Part shown: positions 10,526-22,120 of the stretch, one piece after another
How positions within the stretch are numbered: position 1 is the stretch's first letter
Layout of the letters: each line of letters opens with the position of its first letter
DNA from: Mauremys mutica
Taxonomy: Eukaryota; Chordata; Testudines; Geoemydidae
Assembly: GCF_020497125.1 (NCBI RefSeq)
Contig: NC_059079.1
Location: 16,635,553-16,699,552 of the forward strand
Length of the DNA: 64,000 nt
Reading direction: 5' to 3'
The notes under the pieces: generated by a model
Seen by the model: the letters and a program-made list of their open reading frames with translations, nothing else
The model's database searches: none
What the model was told of the DNA's origin: nothing
Made by a program: the position numbers and the translations under genes

Positions 10526-12880
10526 TCATTCATTCATTCTGTAAAAAATTATTGCAGCAATCAAGTCGTCTTTCATAGCCTGCTGCAAATAATTTAAAAT
10601 TAACTTTAAAGCCGAAAACAGTCGCTCTACACTAGCTTGAGTTGTTGGCATGCTCGAAGCAATTCTACAGGCAGCGTGAATGTGGTGTGGGTAGCTGTGA
10701 ATGGCCTCAAAAACAGACTTACATTTAGCCTACCAATAGACTCCATCGCCTCACAATCTTCCCGAAAGTTTCTCTCGAATAATGCTTCATTACAATTATG
10801 AATCGCAGAAACTCGCTGGCGTCTTTCTTGTTTATCCAATTCCTTTTCAAAGTCATTATCTTCTGAAGAATTGATGCTTGAATTATCTCCATTTCCCCTT
10901 GATGGTTGAAGATGTCTCAGGGATGGACACTCGAACAAGTTCAGAGTGGAGACGAAAGTTTGAGAACAGCCTGCTATTTCTGAAGGATGTGAACTTTCCG
11001 AAACTGCAAATTCGATTGTTGATGACTCCTTTTGTTGTGTTTTGTTTTCTTCAAACTCTTTCGCCGAGTTCAAATTTAGCAATAGATTTTGTTTTTCGAG
11101 TTGTCAAGCAATATCAAGGAGCCCTTCCTTTGCCTTTGGTGTTTCCCTTGAGGTAAGAAGAATCCGATACCGTGGGTCAACATAAACTCCAGCAAGGAAA
11201 AGAATATTGTCAAAAAGCTTCTCTGTGCATTTCTGCATGGAGGATAGAATTCCTTCTGCAATTTGTCCACCATTTTCTTGCAAGAATTATGACAGTTTTC
11301 GCCATTCCTTCATTAAAACTCCTGGGGTTACATCAACAGCTTGAAGATTCATGGTTGTTTGATTTGGCTTTGCCAAGAGGTCTCACGGGTTCTTCACTTC
11401 ATCCCATTCAGTTTTTGTTAACCTGAGTTTTCTTGTTCCAGCAGCAGCCACTTGTTCACAGTAAGATTGAAAAATGAGAAGCCGATCAATCATCTCAAGT
11501 GTTGAACCCCAACGAGTCACAGTATCCAATGATTGAGTTACCCCATGTAGATCAAGCAGAACACTTTGAATACTTGGGGTTCATAGTTTGACAACGACTT
11601 GTCGAATTTTTGCCACAAATTTCTTTGCATGTTCTTTGTTCAGTCCATCCCAGATTGCCAACTGAAGAGTGTGAATACCACACCTCATCAGTTGGACTTT
11701 TGAGTCGTCCTCTTGAAGCCATGTTGGAAGTACGAGGCTAGGGTCATTAACTCATTGCGCAGCAGCATCCATGTTGAGTTCCATTTTATTCCTTTAGTTC
11801 CTTCATCAGGAAAAATAGCTTCAGTTCTGTCCACATCCCTGTTCTCAGAGGTAGAAATGGTTTCATTGTCCTCGCTGAAATTTTTGACAGCACATGTCAT
11901 GTTTGCTGCATTGTCAATGCAGATGCTCAGCACTTGCATTTCACTGATACCAATTTTTTCTAAAATAGCTTTTACTTGACTTTTCATGTATGAAGAATTG
12001 TGATGCCCTTCTGTGTCGATTATGTTCAAGGTTTTTACCACAGCTTTATCTTTTCCTTCTTCGTAGTACTGAGCATTGATTGCAAGGAAAATTCTGTTTC
12101 CATGGGTTGCTGCATCCATTTTCAGGTAGCACGATTTTTTATTCAAAGCTTTCTTGAGCTCTTCCCGAACAGACTCAGCTGTGCTGACAACTAAATGACG
12201 AACCGCATCATGCCCCATCGAAATGCCAAGCTGCCGACCCATTTCACCTGCAATTTTTTTGAATCCTTTGTTCTTTAGCCTGCAGGTAGTGAGCAGAGTT
12301 GAACTCAAGCAAACCATTTCCATCAGCCCTTCACGGAAAGTATTGGCATCCATAGTGACTGTAACCTTTGAGGTCTTCAAGTTTGAGTCAAGTTTTGTTT
12401 GCTCAATTTTGGGTTTCTTTTCAGATGAAGCTCTGCAAAAAATCTTTTCTCCAGGAGTTTTCAAAGAGCCAGATGAATGTCATTTAGCTGCATCAGCTTT
12501 CTGTTTTGCCTCATCTTCCTGGTCCTTTTTTGTAACCAGAGCTGCATAGTTTTCAGGATAGTTATATTTTACACACTGCCAAAGGTTGAAACTTTTCATG
12601 GTACTTGCTTCACTTGTCTTGAAGCTACATGGTTTGAGCTCGCCATTCACTTCCTTTTCCACCTTGCACGTTGCCGATTTCTTCCTTGCTTTTCCCAAAA
12701 GCCCAAATTTGGGCTTTTCAAATTCAAAAGTAAAGACGTCGTTGAGATCCTTTTCCGTAAATCAGCTATCAATCATGGGGGGCCAGAGTTGATATTTTTG
12801 TTGAAGCCATGGCCAAATCTTCTTGTGCTTCTACCGCATCCAAATGTTTCTTGTTATGATCTTTGCAAAGCAATGAACAA
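10526..12880 (-). pseudogene. hAT transposase pseudogene
   Basis: The product once cut and pasted the surrounding hAT. Reading on the - strand, the N-terminal part (about 12,880-12,480) has a Cys-containing BED-finger-like segment, KPCSFKTSEAST...NLWQC, where expected zinc-ligand His residues appear replaced. The catalytic core follows in a 258-codon frame (12,464-11,688) with KMDAATHGN (first Asp region) and SICIDNAANM (second Asp). Further downstream, HTLQLAI, TRWGSTLEMI and VYVDPRY are readable but in frames broken by stops. The C-terminal dimerisation motif QASVERLFSALKLI lies at about 10,650-10,590, and the stop is at 10,526. Several frameshifts and stops separate these parts, so it is a pseudogene. 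The domain order and the motifs make the family assignment firm; the subfamily is not determined. Confidence 0.9.
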
Positions 12881-12925
12881 AAGCATTACATTTTTTTAAT
12901 AATGTACCTGCTTGTGATATCTTAA

Positions 12926-14454
12926 CCACTTAAGGTATTTTGAATTTATTTTGGATTTTCTGGACAAAAATTATGGCATTTTCTTTTCACACAAAATTAT
13001 TATTAAAGTATATGTTAATATTTTAATATGTTTCTTGCAGTTTTAATGAAGTAAGAAGTATTTTAATATACATAATTAATATAAATTTTATTTATAAATT
13101 GCAAGTAAGTTTTTCTTATGAAATTTAGCAGCAAAAATATTCAAAATATTTTCCAAGTTTTTAATTAATATCTCAAAAATGCTTTAATATAGATATATCA
13201 ATGAAATTTGGTATGTGCCATAGCGTTAGTACATGCTATCACTGTTCTACAACATTAATTGTTGGGAAGTAAAGAGGCTACACGTTACAAGGTTGAAAAT
13301 AAACTTTAACAGGAAAGTGGATTCAAATTGCAAGCACAGTCCTTTTAGTAAAGAGAGCAAATTTCCAGAAATATATTTTTGCTTCATCAGCCTGAATATA
13401 TTATACAAGATAGAGCAAATAACAGGTTCTATCTTGTATAATGTTTCCAGTCTGAAGAAGGAAAAACTTATTTCCAAAAATTTGCTCTCTTTACTAAAAG
13501 GACTGTGCTTGCAATTTGAATCTGCTTTCCCGTTAAAGTGTATTTCCAATGTTCTATCATACAACATCATTCAAATAAAATTATTTAAACTACAGGTGTC
13601 GTGAACTGGGGGGACTGGGCTAATTTTATTTAATATTTTTAAATCTTCGACTATTTAACAGATATGACCCTGGAATATGATTTAATGCTAAAATATGCAT
13701 TAAAATGGTACTCTTAATTTATGTTGTATAATTAACTGTTTCCGAGAAAACTGTTTAAAAATTTTCATCTGCTTATATGCTTAGAATGATACAAACAGTT
13801 TTACTTATTACTTATTTTTCAACTTTGGAACCATAAATTTTAAACGTAATAATAAATAATAACAAAAAATATTAACTTATTATGGAACATAATATTACTG
13901 CTCGTAGCCGAGGCAGTCGATGACAAGCCTTTCTTGACATATGAAATAAAAATGACCAACTGCGAGTTTGGGATGCCTATGATTTAAATAATTTTGGATC
14001 ACGTACTATGGTAGCGCATACTAATACTAAGACACAGACATAATTTCATTACTTTATATTAAAGCGTTTTTGAGATATTAATCAGAAATTAACTTTTCAT
14101 CACCTCGTTGAAGGGACTGTAGCTCCCTTAGGAAGAATTTTAGGACAAGTGTTCACAGAAACATTTTTTCTTAAAACGACTTAAGGATTCACCCCCCAAA
14201 GTTGCGTTGGACATTTTCCAATCACTCTGGATATATCACAAAAATCACTCCTAATTTATTAAAAAATGTTTACTGTATATTTATATGTCTGCATCACGTG
14301 ACTTTTTCAGTATATTTAAAATTACAAACAGCGCTACCAAAAGACCGTTGAACAGATGACATATAAAATAAGTCTGCCAGAGTGATACGGGAGCATGTAC
14401 AAATGAACAAATGTACCGGTAACGGGCACCTGTGTGAGAAATGAGCTTAAGTGG
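12926..14454. mobile_element. TTAA-flanked foldback element nested in the hAT
   Basis: The A+T-rich 1,529-bp insert begins CCACTTAAGG and ends GCTTAAGTGG, and is flanked by TTAA on both sides (12,922-12,925 and 14,455-14,458). A TTAA duplication with termini starting CC is typical of piggyBac-type elements, so a non-autonomous piggyBac relative is likely. Internal inverted repeats occur at 13,162-13,245 versus 14,005-14,090 and as a palindrome at 13,302-13,539. No open frame is convincing. The terminal repeats are only about 9-10 bp, so the class is moderately sure. Confidence 0.65.
13302..13539. repeat. Large imperfect palindrome
   Basis: The arms of about 110 bp are inverted copies of one another (landmarks: tttaacaggaaag / ctttcccgttaaag; caaattgcaagcacagtcc / ggactgtgcttgcaatttg; ttttagtaaagagagcaaat / atttgctctctttactaaaa; atacaagatagagc / ctatcttgtat). 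The centre is near 13,420. Similar open frames on the two strands are a direct consequence of this symmetry and are not genes. Confidence 0.9.
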
Positions 14455-15079
14455 TTAATATCTCTTGCGATATCTTAATATATTAATAAACAAAAACATC
14501 TTTTTTTTGCAATATACCTGTTTGTGATATCTTAAATGTTGTGTTTTGCGTCACACTTTTCCATAATCGCAGCACTTAGCGCGTCTCGTCGATCAACCCT
14601 TACAAAAGAAGTATCAAGACATACTAATCTAACTAGCTAACTAATCTACGCGAGTACGTACTCGCCTAACCTTGGCACAAGGGTGGGAGCAGTCTGCGGT
14701 GTTGCCAGATGTCTGATAATTATCTGATTCTTTAATAAAACATATCTCCAAAAAACTTTGTAATTTTGTATCTGTACATTAAATCTTGATTTCAGCTGAC
14801 GTGAGAATAACTGTGACATATTACATAAAGTGATAATGTAGATGTTAATATCAATTGTTATACAATCTGGAACTTTTTGGCACCTTTAGGACTTTCTTGC
14901 TAAATAGCATTCATTTTGGATTGAAAATGAAAAAAAAAAAAAAGGAAACGGGAGCAGTGGAGCAGTCAAGATTTTCTGTGCTCCGGCTCTGCTCCAGCTC
15001 CGGGCAAAAACCTGCAGCTCCACTGCTCCGGGCTCCAGCTCCGGGCTCCGCTCCAAAACCCTGCTTTTGAGGACACTTT

Positions 15080-16055
15080 TTTCAAAATCTTTAATGGTGA
15101 CAAAGAATAATGGTTGATTTCCACTTCTGGCTGACTGTGGGAGGGGGGAGAAAAGACCCTGGCTGCAAGATGAATTTCTGAATGCCCTTCCTTCCCGGAG
15201 TTAGCCTGTAGCTTGAACTGTTCACCTACACAAGGGGGTGAGTAAGAGTGATGATAACACCCATTTTATCACTCTAGAACTACCTTGTGTCCAGGCACGC
15301 AGGAGAAGTTACTTGCCTTCTGGAGAAGGTGAGCAGAGAGGAACACAGGGTGTCTTGGCTCCATCCCCACTTGCTGGCCAGAGTAGGGGAGGGAATAGTG
15401 ATTTATTGCTGGGTTTAGCAGGGTAGCAAGGAATTGCTTCATAGGCAAGTCTTTGATGGCTCTCATGGCTACTCCTGCAGTGAAGCAGGCTAAGCACTAT
15501 CCCTTGTTCAGGGCCATGCCTAAAGTCACAATGGAGCCTTAAATACTGTTAGTGAACATGTGCAGGTTTGGCAACAGATATCCAGGGGATTGCATGTTTG
15601 GCAATCCTCTGTGAATGATCTTAAACTTTAGTTTCTTTTTAGGATTAATTTAGAACTCCAAATAATTCCCAAGATTTGTGTGTTTAAAAGCTGAGAAGTA
15701 GGGAGTCGGCGTCTTTACGAGACATATAGACGATATATAATGAAGCATGTTCATTTCTCTTGTTTGAATTTGCCCAGCTGCAAAGATGTAAAATTCCAAT
15801 GAATAAAATTCTTCTTCAGATACGATCCCTTTTAATGCAGGGAGTTATTGCTCAGGCAAAGTTTGCCCATTGAATTACAGAAGTTTATGATAAAGTCTGG
15901 GGGACATTTTGCTGCGTATCTACATGGAAAACTATGTTTTAAAACTTTCAGAGCTATAGATGAGTATTTCTTTGCCAAATTATGGATGCTTAAAACTGAT
16001 CATGAAGCCAGACAGCCACTTAAAAAAATAAAATAAAATCCCTCCACTGCAAGAG
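15080..16055. other. Intergenic DNA, nothing recognised
   Basis: About 1 kb without a recognisable gene or element. Open frames of about 60 codons have no motifs. Confidence 0.5.
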
Positions 16056-16059
16056 TTAC

Positions 16060-16150
16060 TGGGTGAAATTCTGTGGCCTGTGTAATGCAGGAAGTTGAAC
16101 TAGATGATCATAATGATCTCTTCGGTCCTTAAAATCTATTAATCTGATCC
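16060..16150 (+). repeat. CR1-type LINE 3' end fragment
   Basis: The text 'gaaattctgtggcctgtgta', 'gaactagatgatcataatga' and 'cttaaaatctattaatct' matches the 3' terminal region of sauropsid CR1 elements, which end in short ATTCTRTG-like repeats. Only the last 90 bp are present. Confidence 0.65.
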
Positions 16151-16399
16151 TTGCATTATAGTTGGTCCCAGGGCAATCATTTCACTTTTAAAGTACATAT
16201 TCTTTAAAGATGACTGGAAGAGGCGGGAAAAAATGTTTGTGCCCTCTTTTGCTTCTTTACAATCTCCAAAGACTTGATGGGTGGTCTTTAAAAGACCTAT
16301 TTTTTTTTACATTAGAATTTTCAGGAGGATTTGGTCTTGTTGTCCTCGTTTTAGCTGGAGGACTCATTGGAGGTCTCAGTAATGGTGGTCACCCTTAAA

Positions 16400-18150
16400 A
16401 AGTTTCTTCCATTCTGAAAGATTCTAACAGTGTGAAGACATTTGCTGTACTTAAAATGAGGACTATCACGGGAACTAGGAACGTTCCTTGAAACTGAACA
16501 AACTTTTAAAGTGTGACCGCTGTATGTGGCGTATGAGCTTCTCAGCCCTCTTGGAAGGGCAGAGTGTTAAATCCTTAATGGTATTTTTTCTTCCGACTGT
16601 TTCTCAGAGAGTTACGGTAGGATAACAAAAGACAAACAAAAAACAAAGTGTTGAGCAATCTGAATAAAAATAACTTCCCTTCTGAATTAATTAGGTTATA
16701 CTTACATGATATCTTTGATGTCATCATCCTGTCAGAGTAATTCAGGAAAAACAGGGTAGACAAAACCTCAATTTCTAATGCAGAAAAGAAATGAACTAAC
16801 TAAACTCGTGTGGGTTCTTTTCTTGTATCATAAAGAACCCTATGTGGATAGATGAGCTAGAAACATGTCAGAACTGCAAAGCTCAGAACCAGATCTGAAC
16901 CTGCCCATAGCTTTGGGGGTGTTCAGATCTGAGGTTTCATGTTTTGGCTTGGGCTGATCTGTAATGCAAATAATCACAACAACGTGGTGTGGTTTGCAGC
17001 TGCTGCATATTTGCTCAACCTGTAATAAATCAGTTTAATATCTCTGTTAAAGTGGGAGAGCAGCCCCCCAGGCTGGTGCGGGGGTTCAGTGGAGGAAGAA
17101 GCTTTCCCTGTAGTGGTGGGAGTGGACCTGAGATGGGAGTTGGTCACCCCTTGGGCCAGGAGCAGATCCCGCTCCTGGCAAAGTGGCGTCTGGAATTTGG
17201 CACTAGTTGGCATGGTTGTATGGCTGTGATCGTGTTTGCAGACTCATCTAGGCTCCTTTCCCAAACTCAGGGTAGTCTGTGGGTGAGGCCAGAGAATCTA
17301 GCACTGTGGATATTCTGTTTCTTGTTACCACACAATGGGGTGGGGGCTGCAGAATTCTGCTTCAGCCCTTGTTGCCTCCGTGGAGTGACTGACTCTGCAG
17401 CTGTTCTATGACTTAAGCGGGAAGATTCCTCCCCTGCTCAGTCATCTCAGATTGGCCCTTAGTGCAGAAGCTCTGAATTCCTCATCAGTGGTGGAATGCT
17501 CTGTATGTGGGCAATAGCATTATTTTAATTGGACATTGGGATGGATGAAAGGTGGTCGCCTGGCTAAAGCTCCAACTATGGGGTGTATTATGTGAACGCC
17601 GGGTTCCAATCCTGCGCTGTCCCTGAAGCCGCATGCTAGATGAAATACAGAAATGTAACCAAAAAAACCTCTTGTGTAAATTCTGCTCTCAGTTACATCA
17701 AGGTAAATCTGGGGGTGATGGCCTTGTGATCCCACTTCACTGGTGTTACTCCAGATTTACGCCAGAGCCTCTGAGAGTAGAACCAGATACTTTAAAAGCA
17801 GTAAACACTGCAGAAAGATCAATTTAACCTCCTTCCCACTCTTACTGGATGGTCACAGGCACTTGGCCTTCAACTGTGTAGTTCACAGAACATCTGAGAC
17901 ATGCTAGCATCTGCCAGAACCACACACCTCGCTGTGTGTTAGTGCTCTCATGTGCAAGAGGAGCTCACCGCATGAAAGCCAGTTCAATCGCCCCCTCAAG
18001 AAGAACTGTTACGTCTGTAGTGCATAAAAACATTTTCTTCTCTTGTGTGTTCTCTCTGTTGACTTAAGGAGAGAGAGCTGAGAGGAAGGGTTTGCCAAGT
18101 CTAGCTGACTCTGGCCTCCCAACCCTGCAAACTTTGAGCAGATGGGAGAG
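16400..18150. other. Intergenic DNA with a short dyad repeat
   Basis: No gene is recognised. Around 17,675-17,775 there is an imperfect inverted pair (ggtaaatctggggg / actccagatttac) inside 'aattctgctctcagttacat', which resembles a common amniote SINE-like repeat. The rest shows nothing I can name. Confidence 0.45.
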
Positions 18151-18156
18151 AACGTG

Positions 18157-18951
18157 TGTCATAAGTCTCACCCCCACTTGGAGCTGTTGGGTTCCAATGT
18201 GGGGACCTGCACTGGTTTCCCTCTAAACTAAAATCCTAGTTTAGATCTAGTAAAAGCTGCCACCACCCAATCAGGAACGTGGATTGGGACACAATCCTTC
18301 CCCAAAATCCTAGGGGATCCCAAGAGCCCCAAATCCATGGAGTTCTTACACCCAGGAGAAATAAACCATTCCCCCCTGCTTTCTCCCCCCTCCCTTTTCC
18401 TAGGAGAGACACCGGGATCTAACTACAGAGGGATACCTCCCCCCCTCCTCTTTCCTTGAGAATCCACCCAAGGAAAGACCAACCAAGTCCTTAATAGAAA
18501 AGAATTTATTAAAGAATAAAAAGAAAAGTCACTGTCTCTGTAACCAAATTGGAACAATATACAGGGTCTAAACTTATCAATCTCTGGAGAGAATCCCCCC
18601 TCCCCCTTTCTCAGTAAAAGCAATATCAGCAAACAGGAATAAAGAATTTCCTTTAGCAAACACACAATTGCAAATATAGAAAGCAACTCAAAAGACTAAT
18701 CCGCCTTTCTAATTAATACTCACTATTAAATAGTAGAAACTACTCCAGGAGAACTTGGAGACATGACTGTCCTCTCTTAAATCCAAAGAGAGCTCTGAGC
18801 AAACAAGGAACACAGACAAAGGCTTCCCTCCACAGAGATTTGAAAATAATCTTGTCCCTCATTGGTCCTCTGGTCAGGTGTCCACAGGTACTGCTTGTTA
18901 ACCCTGTACAGGTAGACAAAAACCTTAACCCTTAACTAACTGTTTATGACA
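18157..18951 (-). mobile_element. Solo LTR of an endogenous retrovirus-like element, 795 bp
   Basis: The ends on the + strand read TGTCATAAGTCTC and GTTTATGACA (TG...CA with a short inverted TGTCATAA). The flanks carry a perfect 5-bp duplication, acgtg, at 18,152-18,156 and 18,952-18,956. On the - strand an AATAAA occurs near 18,507, suggesting transcription in that direction. No internal viral genes remain, so this is a solo LTR left by recombination between two LTRs. A 5-bp duplication fits ERV3/Gypsy-like elements; the exact class is not determined. Confidence 0.88.
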
Positions 18952-18999
18952 ACGTGGAATTTAAATTTAAAAATAATGCTTTGTGATCTTTAGTTTTGC

Positions 19000-19600
19000 T
19001 TTACTCACAGCTGAGAGAAGGGAGGATGGAGAGGAAAGGAGGCCATGTGAATTATGCACCCAGAGGCAGATTCTGCCATTCTGTCTATATTTAATTGCTC
19101 CACAAAGCCCAAGCATGGTTTGTTCATGATGCCTACAAAGAGACTATGGTTGCTAGGACAGCCATGGCATGTAGTGGCTGCAGCTCGGCTGCTCTCCTTC
19201 ACACCTAGATGTATGGCAGCTTTGTATGGGAATGTGGAAGAGGGGCATGGCGACACCACAGCCACTGAATACACTGCACAGACCCACTGGGCTGGGCAGA
19301 GCAAAGCCGCCCCCGCCATGCCATGCCCCGTTGCCCCTGGCTGGCCCCTCGCTCCGGGGACTGACCTCCTTGTTCCATGCTCCATTGCCCCCATCGGGGC
19401 CCACAAATACGTTTGGTGCCAGGCCCACAAAAGGTTAATCCAGTCCTGCTCTTTAGGGCCTCCCATCCATGCCAGATTGGGATTAGGGTTGCCCTGCTGG
19501 AGCAGAGCATGCTGCTGCGCAGTCAGTGCCACCCTTGACTACAACTCAAAATGGTATCCAAGATTTTAGTATAGTGCACCTATTCACCCAGGAGGCTTTA
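19000..19600. other. Unclassified G+C-rich intergenic stretch
   Basis: Open frames of 60-175 codons overlap on both strands, but the products have no recognisable domain and no splice-site logic. Part of it (19,290-19,470) may be a repeat fragment. I see no gene. Confidence 0.4.
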
Positions 19601-19680
19601 TCCCCCCCTGCATGTTACAATATAGGTCATGACTGGGATGCTGCTGCAAATTGTCCCAGTGTGCCTGTCATGATCTAGGC

Positions 19681-19993
19681 CAGGGGTAGACAACCTATGG
19701 CACGGGTGCCAAAGGCGGCACGCGAGCTGATTTTCAGTGACACTCACGTTGCCCAGGTCCTGGCCACCGATCGAGGGGAGGCTCTGCATTTTAATTTAAT
19801 TTTAAATGAAGCTTCTTAAACATTTTTAAAACCTTATTTACTTTACATACAACAATAGTTTAGTTATATATTATAGACTTATAGAAAGAGACCTTCTAAA
19901 AACGTTAAAATGTATGACTGGCACGCGAAACCTTAAATTAGAGTGAATAAATGAAGACTCGGCACAGCATTTCTGAAAGGTTGCCGACCCCTG
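19681..19993 (+). mobile_element. Non-autonomous hAT, 313 bp
   Basis: It runs from CAGGGGTAGACAACC to GGTTGCCGACCCCTG. A perfect 8-bp duplication, atctaggc, flanks it at 19,673-19,680 and 19,994-20,001. It belongs to the same family as the copy at 9033-9333 (shared internal text: gcacgcgagctgattttcag, gaccttctaaaaa.gttaaa). It has no coding capacity. Confidence 0.93.
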
Positions 19994-20004
19994 ATCTAGG
20001 CAGC

Positions 20005-20885
20005 AACATGATCCCTAACATGGGTCTACCACCCTGTTACTCCGTCACTACAAACAAAAAGATTCTATGAGAAACAGCCACCCCTAACTGCCACACCAAT
20101 AGATGCTGATACAGACCGACCTGTAGTGCAGATGAGGTCTCTGAGACTAAGAAAAGGGAGAAGGAAGCAGATGATACATGTTAAAACTTCAGAAATCAAA
20201 CGGACACGTTTGATTCACAAAACTGAATGTTCCGTGTGCTTTTGTCCTGTGCTCCTTTTGTGATGTCCAAGTAATTTAAAGTACTTATTTTTTTTATGTT
20301 TGTTAACTTTAAACATTCCGTTTGTGAATCTGTATCACTTTTGAAACATTTAAACAAACAAACACAAAAATGTGAGCTTGCCTGCCAAATAAATGTGCCC
20401 AGGCCAGCTTTGCTGAAAAAATCACTGTGGCTTTGCAGACATAAGCAGTATAGGATAGTGCTTATAGTGCAGACAGAGAATTGCTGCAGAGATATCTGAA
20501 ATTCAAGTGCCTGTTTATAGGTTCTAACTCAAAGGAAAAAAGAAAATTCATATTTTAGGACAAAAAGAATTCCTGTAAAATAGAATTGTCGTTTTCCCAT
20601 CAAATTCCCTTTGATTGTCTTCTTCCTTTCTGTTCTTGGTTTCTGGCTGCAATTTTGTTCTCTGAAATACTTGTGAGCTGCGTACTAAGTTTTATTAGAC
20701 TGCATGTTTCCACCCTAAAAATAGAACAAACGAATAAGCAGTGCACAATAAACAGAAATGGCTAGTTGATATTTACATTTTTAATCAACAGCTGCTTTGT
20801 GTAACTCTTGTTGAAACTGACATGTAGACACAACAAACAACTGAGGTTCTTTGTTTCAAAACATACAGTGGATGGAAGTAGCTTA
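20005..20885. other. Intergenic DNA, nothing recognised
   Basis: A+T-rich sequence without a gene or named repeat. Confidence 0.5.
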
Positions 20886-20896
20886 ACCATCTAGAT

Positions 20897-21123
20897 CAGG
20901 GGTTCTCAAACTGGGGGTCGGGACCCCTCAGGGGGTCACGATATTATTACATGGGGGGGTCACAAGCTGTCAGCCTCCACCCCAAACCCCACTTTGCCTC
21001 CAGCATTTATAATGGTGTTAAATATATAAAAACGTGTTTTTAATTTATAAGGGCAGGGAGGGGTCGCACTCAGAGGCTTGTTATGTGAAAGGGATCACCA
21101 GTACAAAAGGCTGAGAACCTCTG
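20897..21123 (+). mobile_element. Non-autonomous hAT, 227 bp, second family
   Basis: It starts CAGGGGTTCTCAAACTGG and ends GGCTGAGAACCTCTG. A perfect 8-bp duplication, atctagat, occurs at 20,889-20,896 and 21,124-21,131. The termini differ from the family at 9033 and 19,681, so it is a separate hAT family. Removing the element and one duplication leaves a perfect 18-bp palindrome as the original target. Confidence 0.93.
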
Positions 21124-21299
21124 ATCTAGATGGTTATATTTTCCCATACACCAGGAACAAAGCATGTATTTATCTGTGTAGATTGCTTTAATTTCAGAGT
21201 AAGGAAAACAGCAAACAAAGAAGGAATAAATATGAAGGACCAAAGCTTCAGTCATCATTCCAGGCTTTTTGGTCCTCTTCTTAAAAAGACAGCTATGGA

Positions 21300-22120
21300 T
21301 TTCCCTTGCTTATGGGAATCTTCAAAAGATTAGGCACCTAAATCAGTATTTAAGAAGTAAAATAAGTGGCTTGACTTTCAAAGGTGCTGAATTTTATTTC
21401 AGTGATTATACTTATAACTGAATGGGCAGCTCCCTATCCCTTTGAGAACGTTCAAGCAAGTGTATGTGTGCATTTATTTGATTCTGAGCTCAGGCATCAA
21501 ACTAGTCTCTCTCTTTTGTTTTTTTTAAAGGGTATGCTGAAAATGGTGTTAATATAATATTATGGCAGAAGGCCACAGAGCACAACATTAAAATGAACAC
21601 CACATGCAGTAATACACAATACAACATGTACACCAGAGGAATGAATTACAGTCGCTGTGGGAATCCCATAGCTTTGAGTTTCCTGATTTTTGTGATTATG
21701 GTCATATAGGATTTGCCATACTGGTCCATCAAGTGATGACCATTGATCCATCATGCCTGGTACCCTGCCTTCAGTGATGTATCAGAGTGAGATGAACAAC
21801 TCCCATTATACCCTAGCCAACTGAGCAATGCCATATTGGACCCAGTTCTGCAAATTGCTGAGCACCTAACAGGAAGTTTCAACAACTCATGAGATTGGAC
21901 CCATTGTTTTTTGTGGATAAATGCCTAGAAATTTTCTAAATCCTTTTCATAAAATTGTTCTATTGTGGTGAGATGTTTTTTGAAAATTCTCCTGGCACTA
22001 CTATAGTTTCTAATTAGTGACGGGCCCAAGCCACTAAATTTGGGGCTATTCGTATCTATAATGGATACTGGATACATTACAAGAGTGCTCTAGTAATTTG
22101 ATATCTGTGCATATGTAAAT
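21300..22120. other. Intergenic DNA, nothing recognised
   Basis: The block 'ttaggcacctaaatcag' near 21,330 recalls the palindromic repeat at 30,450 but is too short to name. No gene is seen. Confidence 0.45.

Larger units (their letters stand above)
10308..15063 (-). mobile_element. Complete hAT DNA transposon (decayed), 4.76 kb
   Basis: The left end TAGGGATTTGGAGC pairs with the right end GCTCCAAAACCCTG. The flanks carry a perfect 8-bp duplication, cttttgag, at 10,300-10,307 and 15,064-15,071, which fits the Ac-type pattern nTnnnnAn. Subterminal DNA on both sides is rich in ctccagctccgctccgg-like repeats. The internal region encodes a broken hAT transposase on the - strand, and a TTAA-flanked element sits at 12,926-14,454. 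This is a formerly autonomous element that has since been inactivated. Confidence 0.93.

Noticed and set aside
13233..13604. Two similar frames on opposite strands at the palindrome
   Set aside because: They arise from the inverted arms and have no independent coding support.
16210..16398. Frame starting MTGRGGKK, resembling the histone H4 N-terminus
   Set aside because: Only the first few residues agree; the rest is hydrophobic and has no histone fold sequence.
17521..17640. tRNA-like boxes (gcctggctaaagctcc and gggttccaatcc)
   Set aside because: The B-box-like text is suggestive, but the A box and an acceptor stem are not convincing, and no cloverleaf could be drawn.
18423..18686. 87-codon - strand frame inside the solo LTR as a viral gene
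   Set aside because: It lies wholly in LTR sequence, with no viral protein motif.
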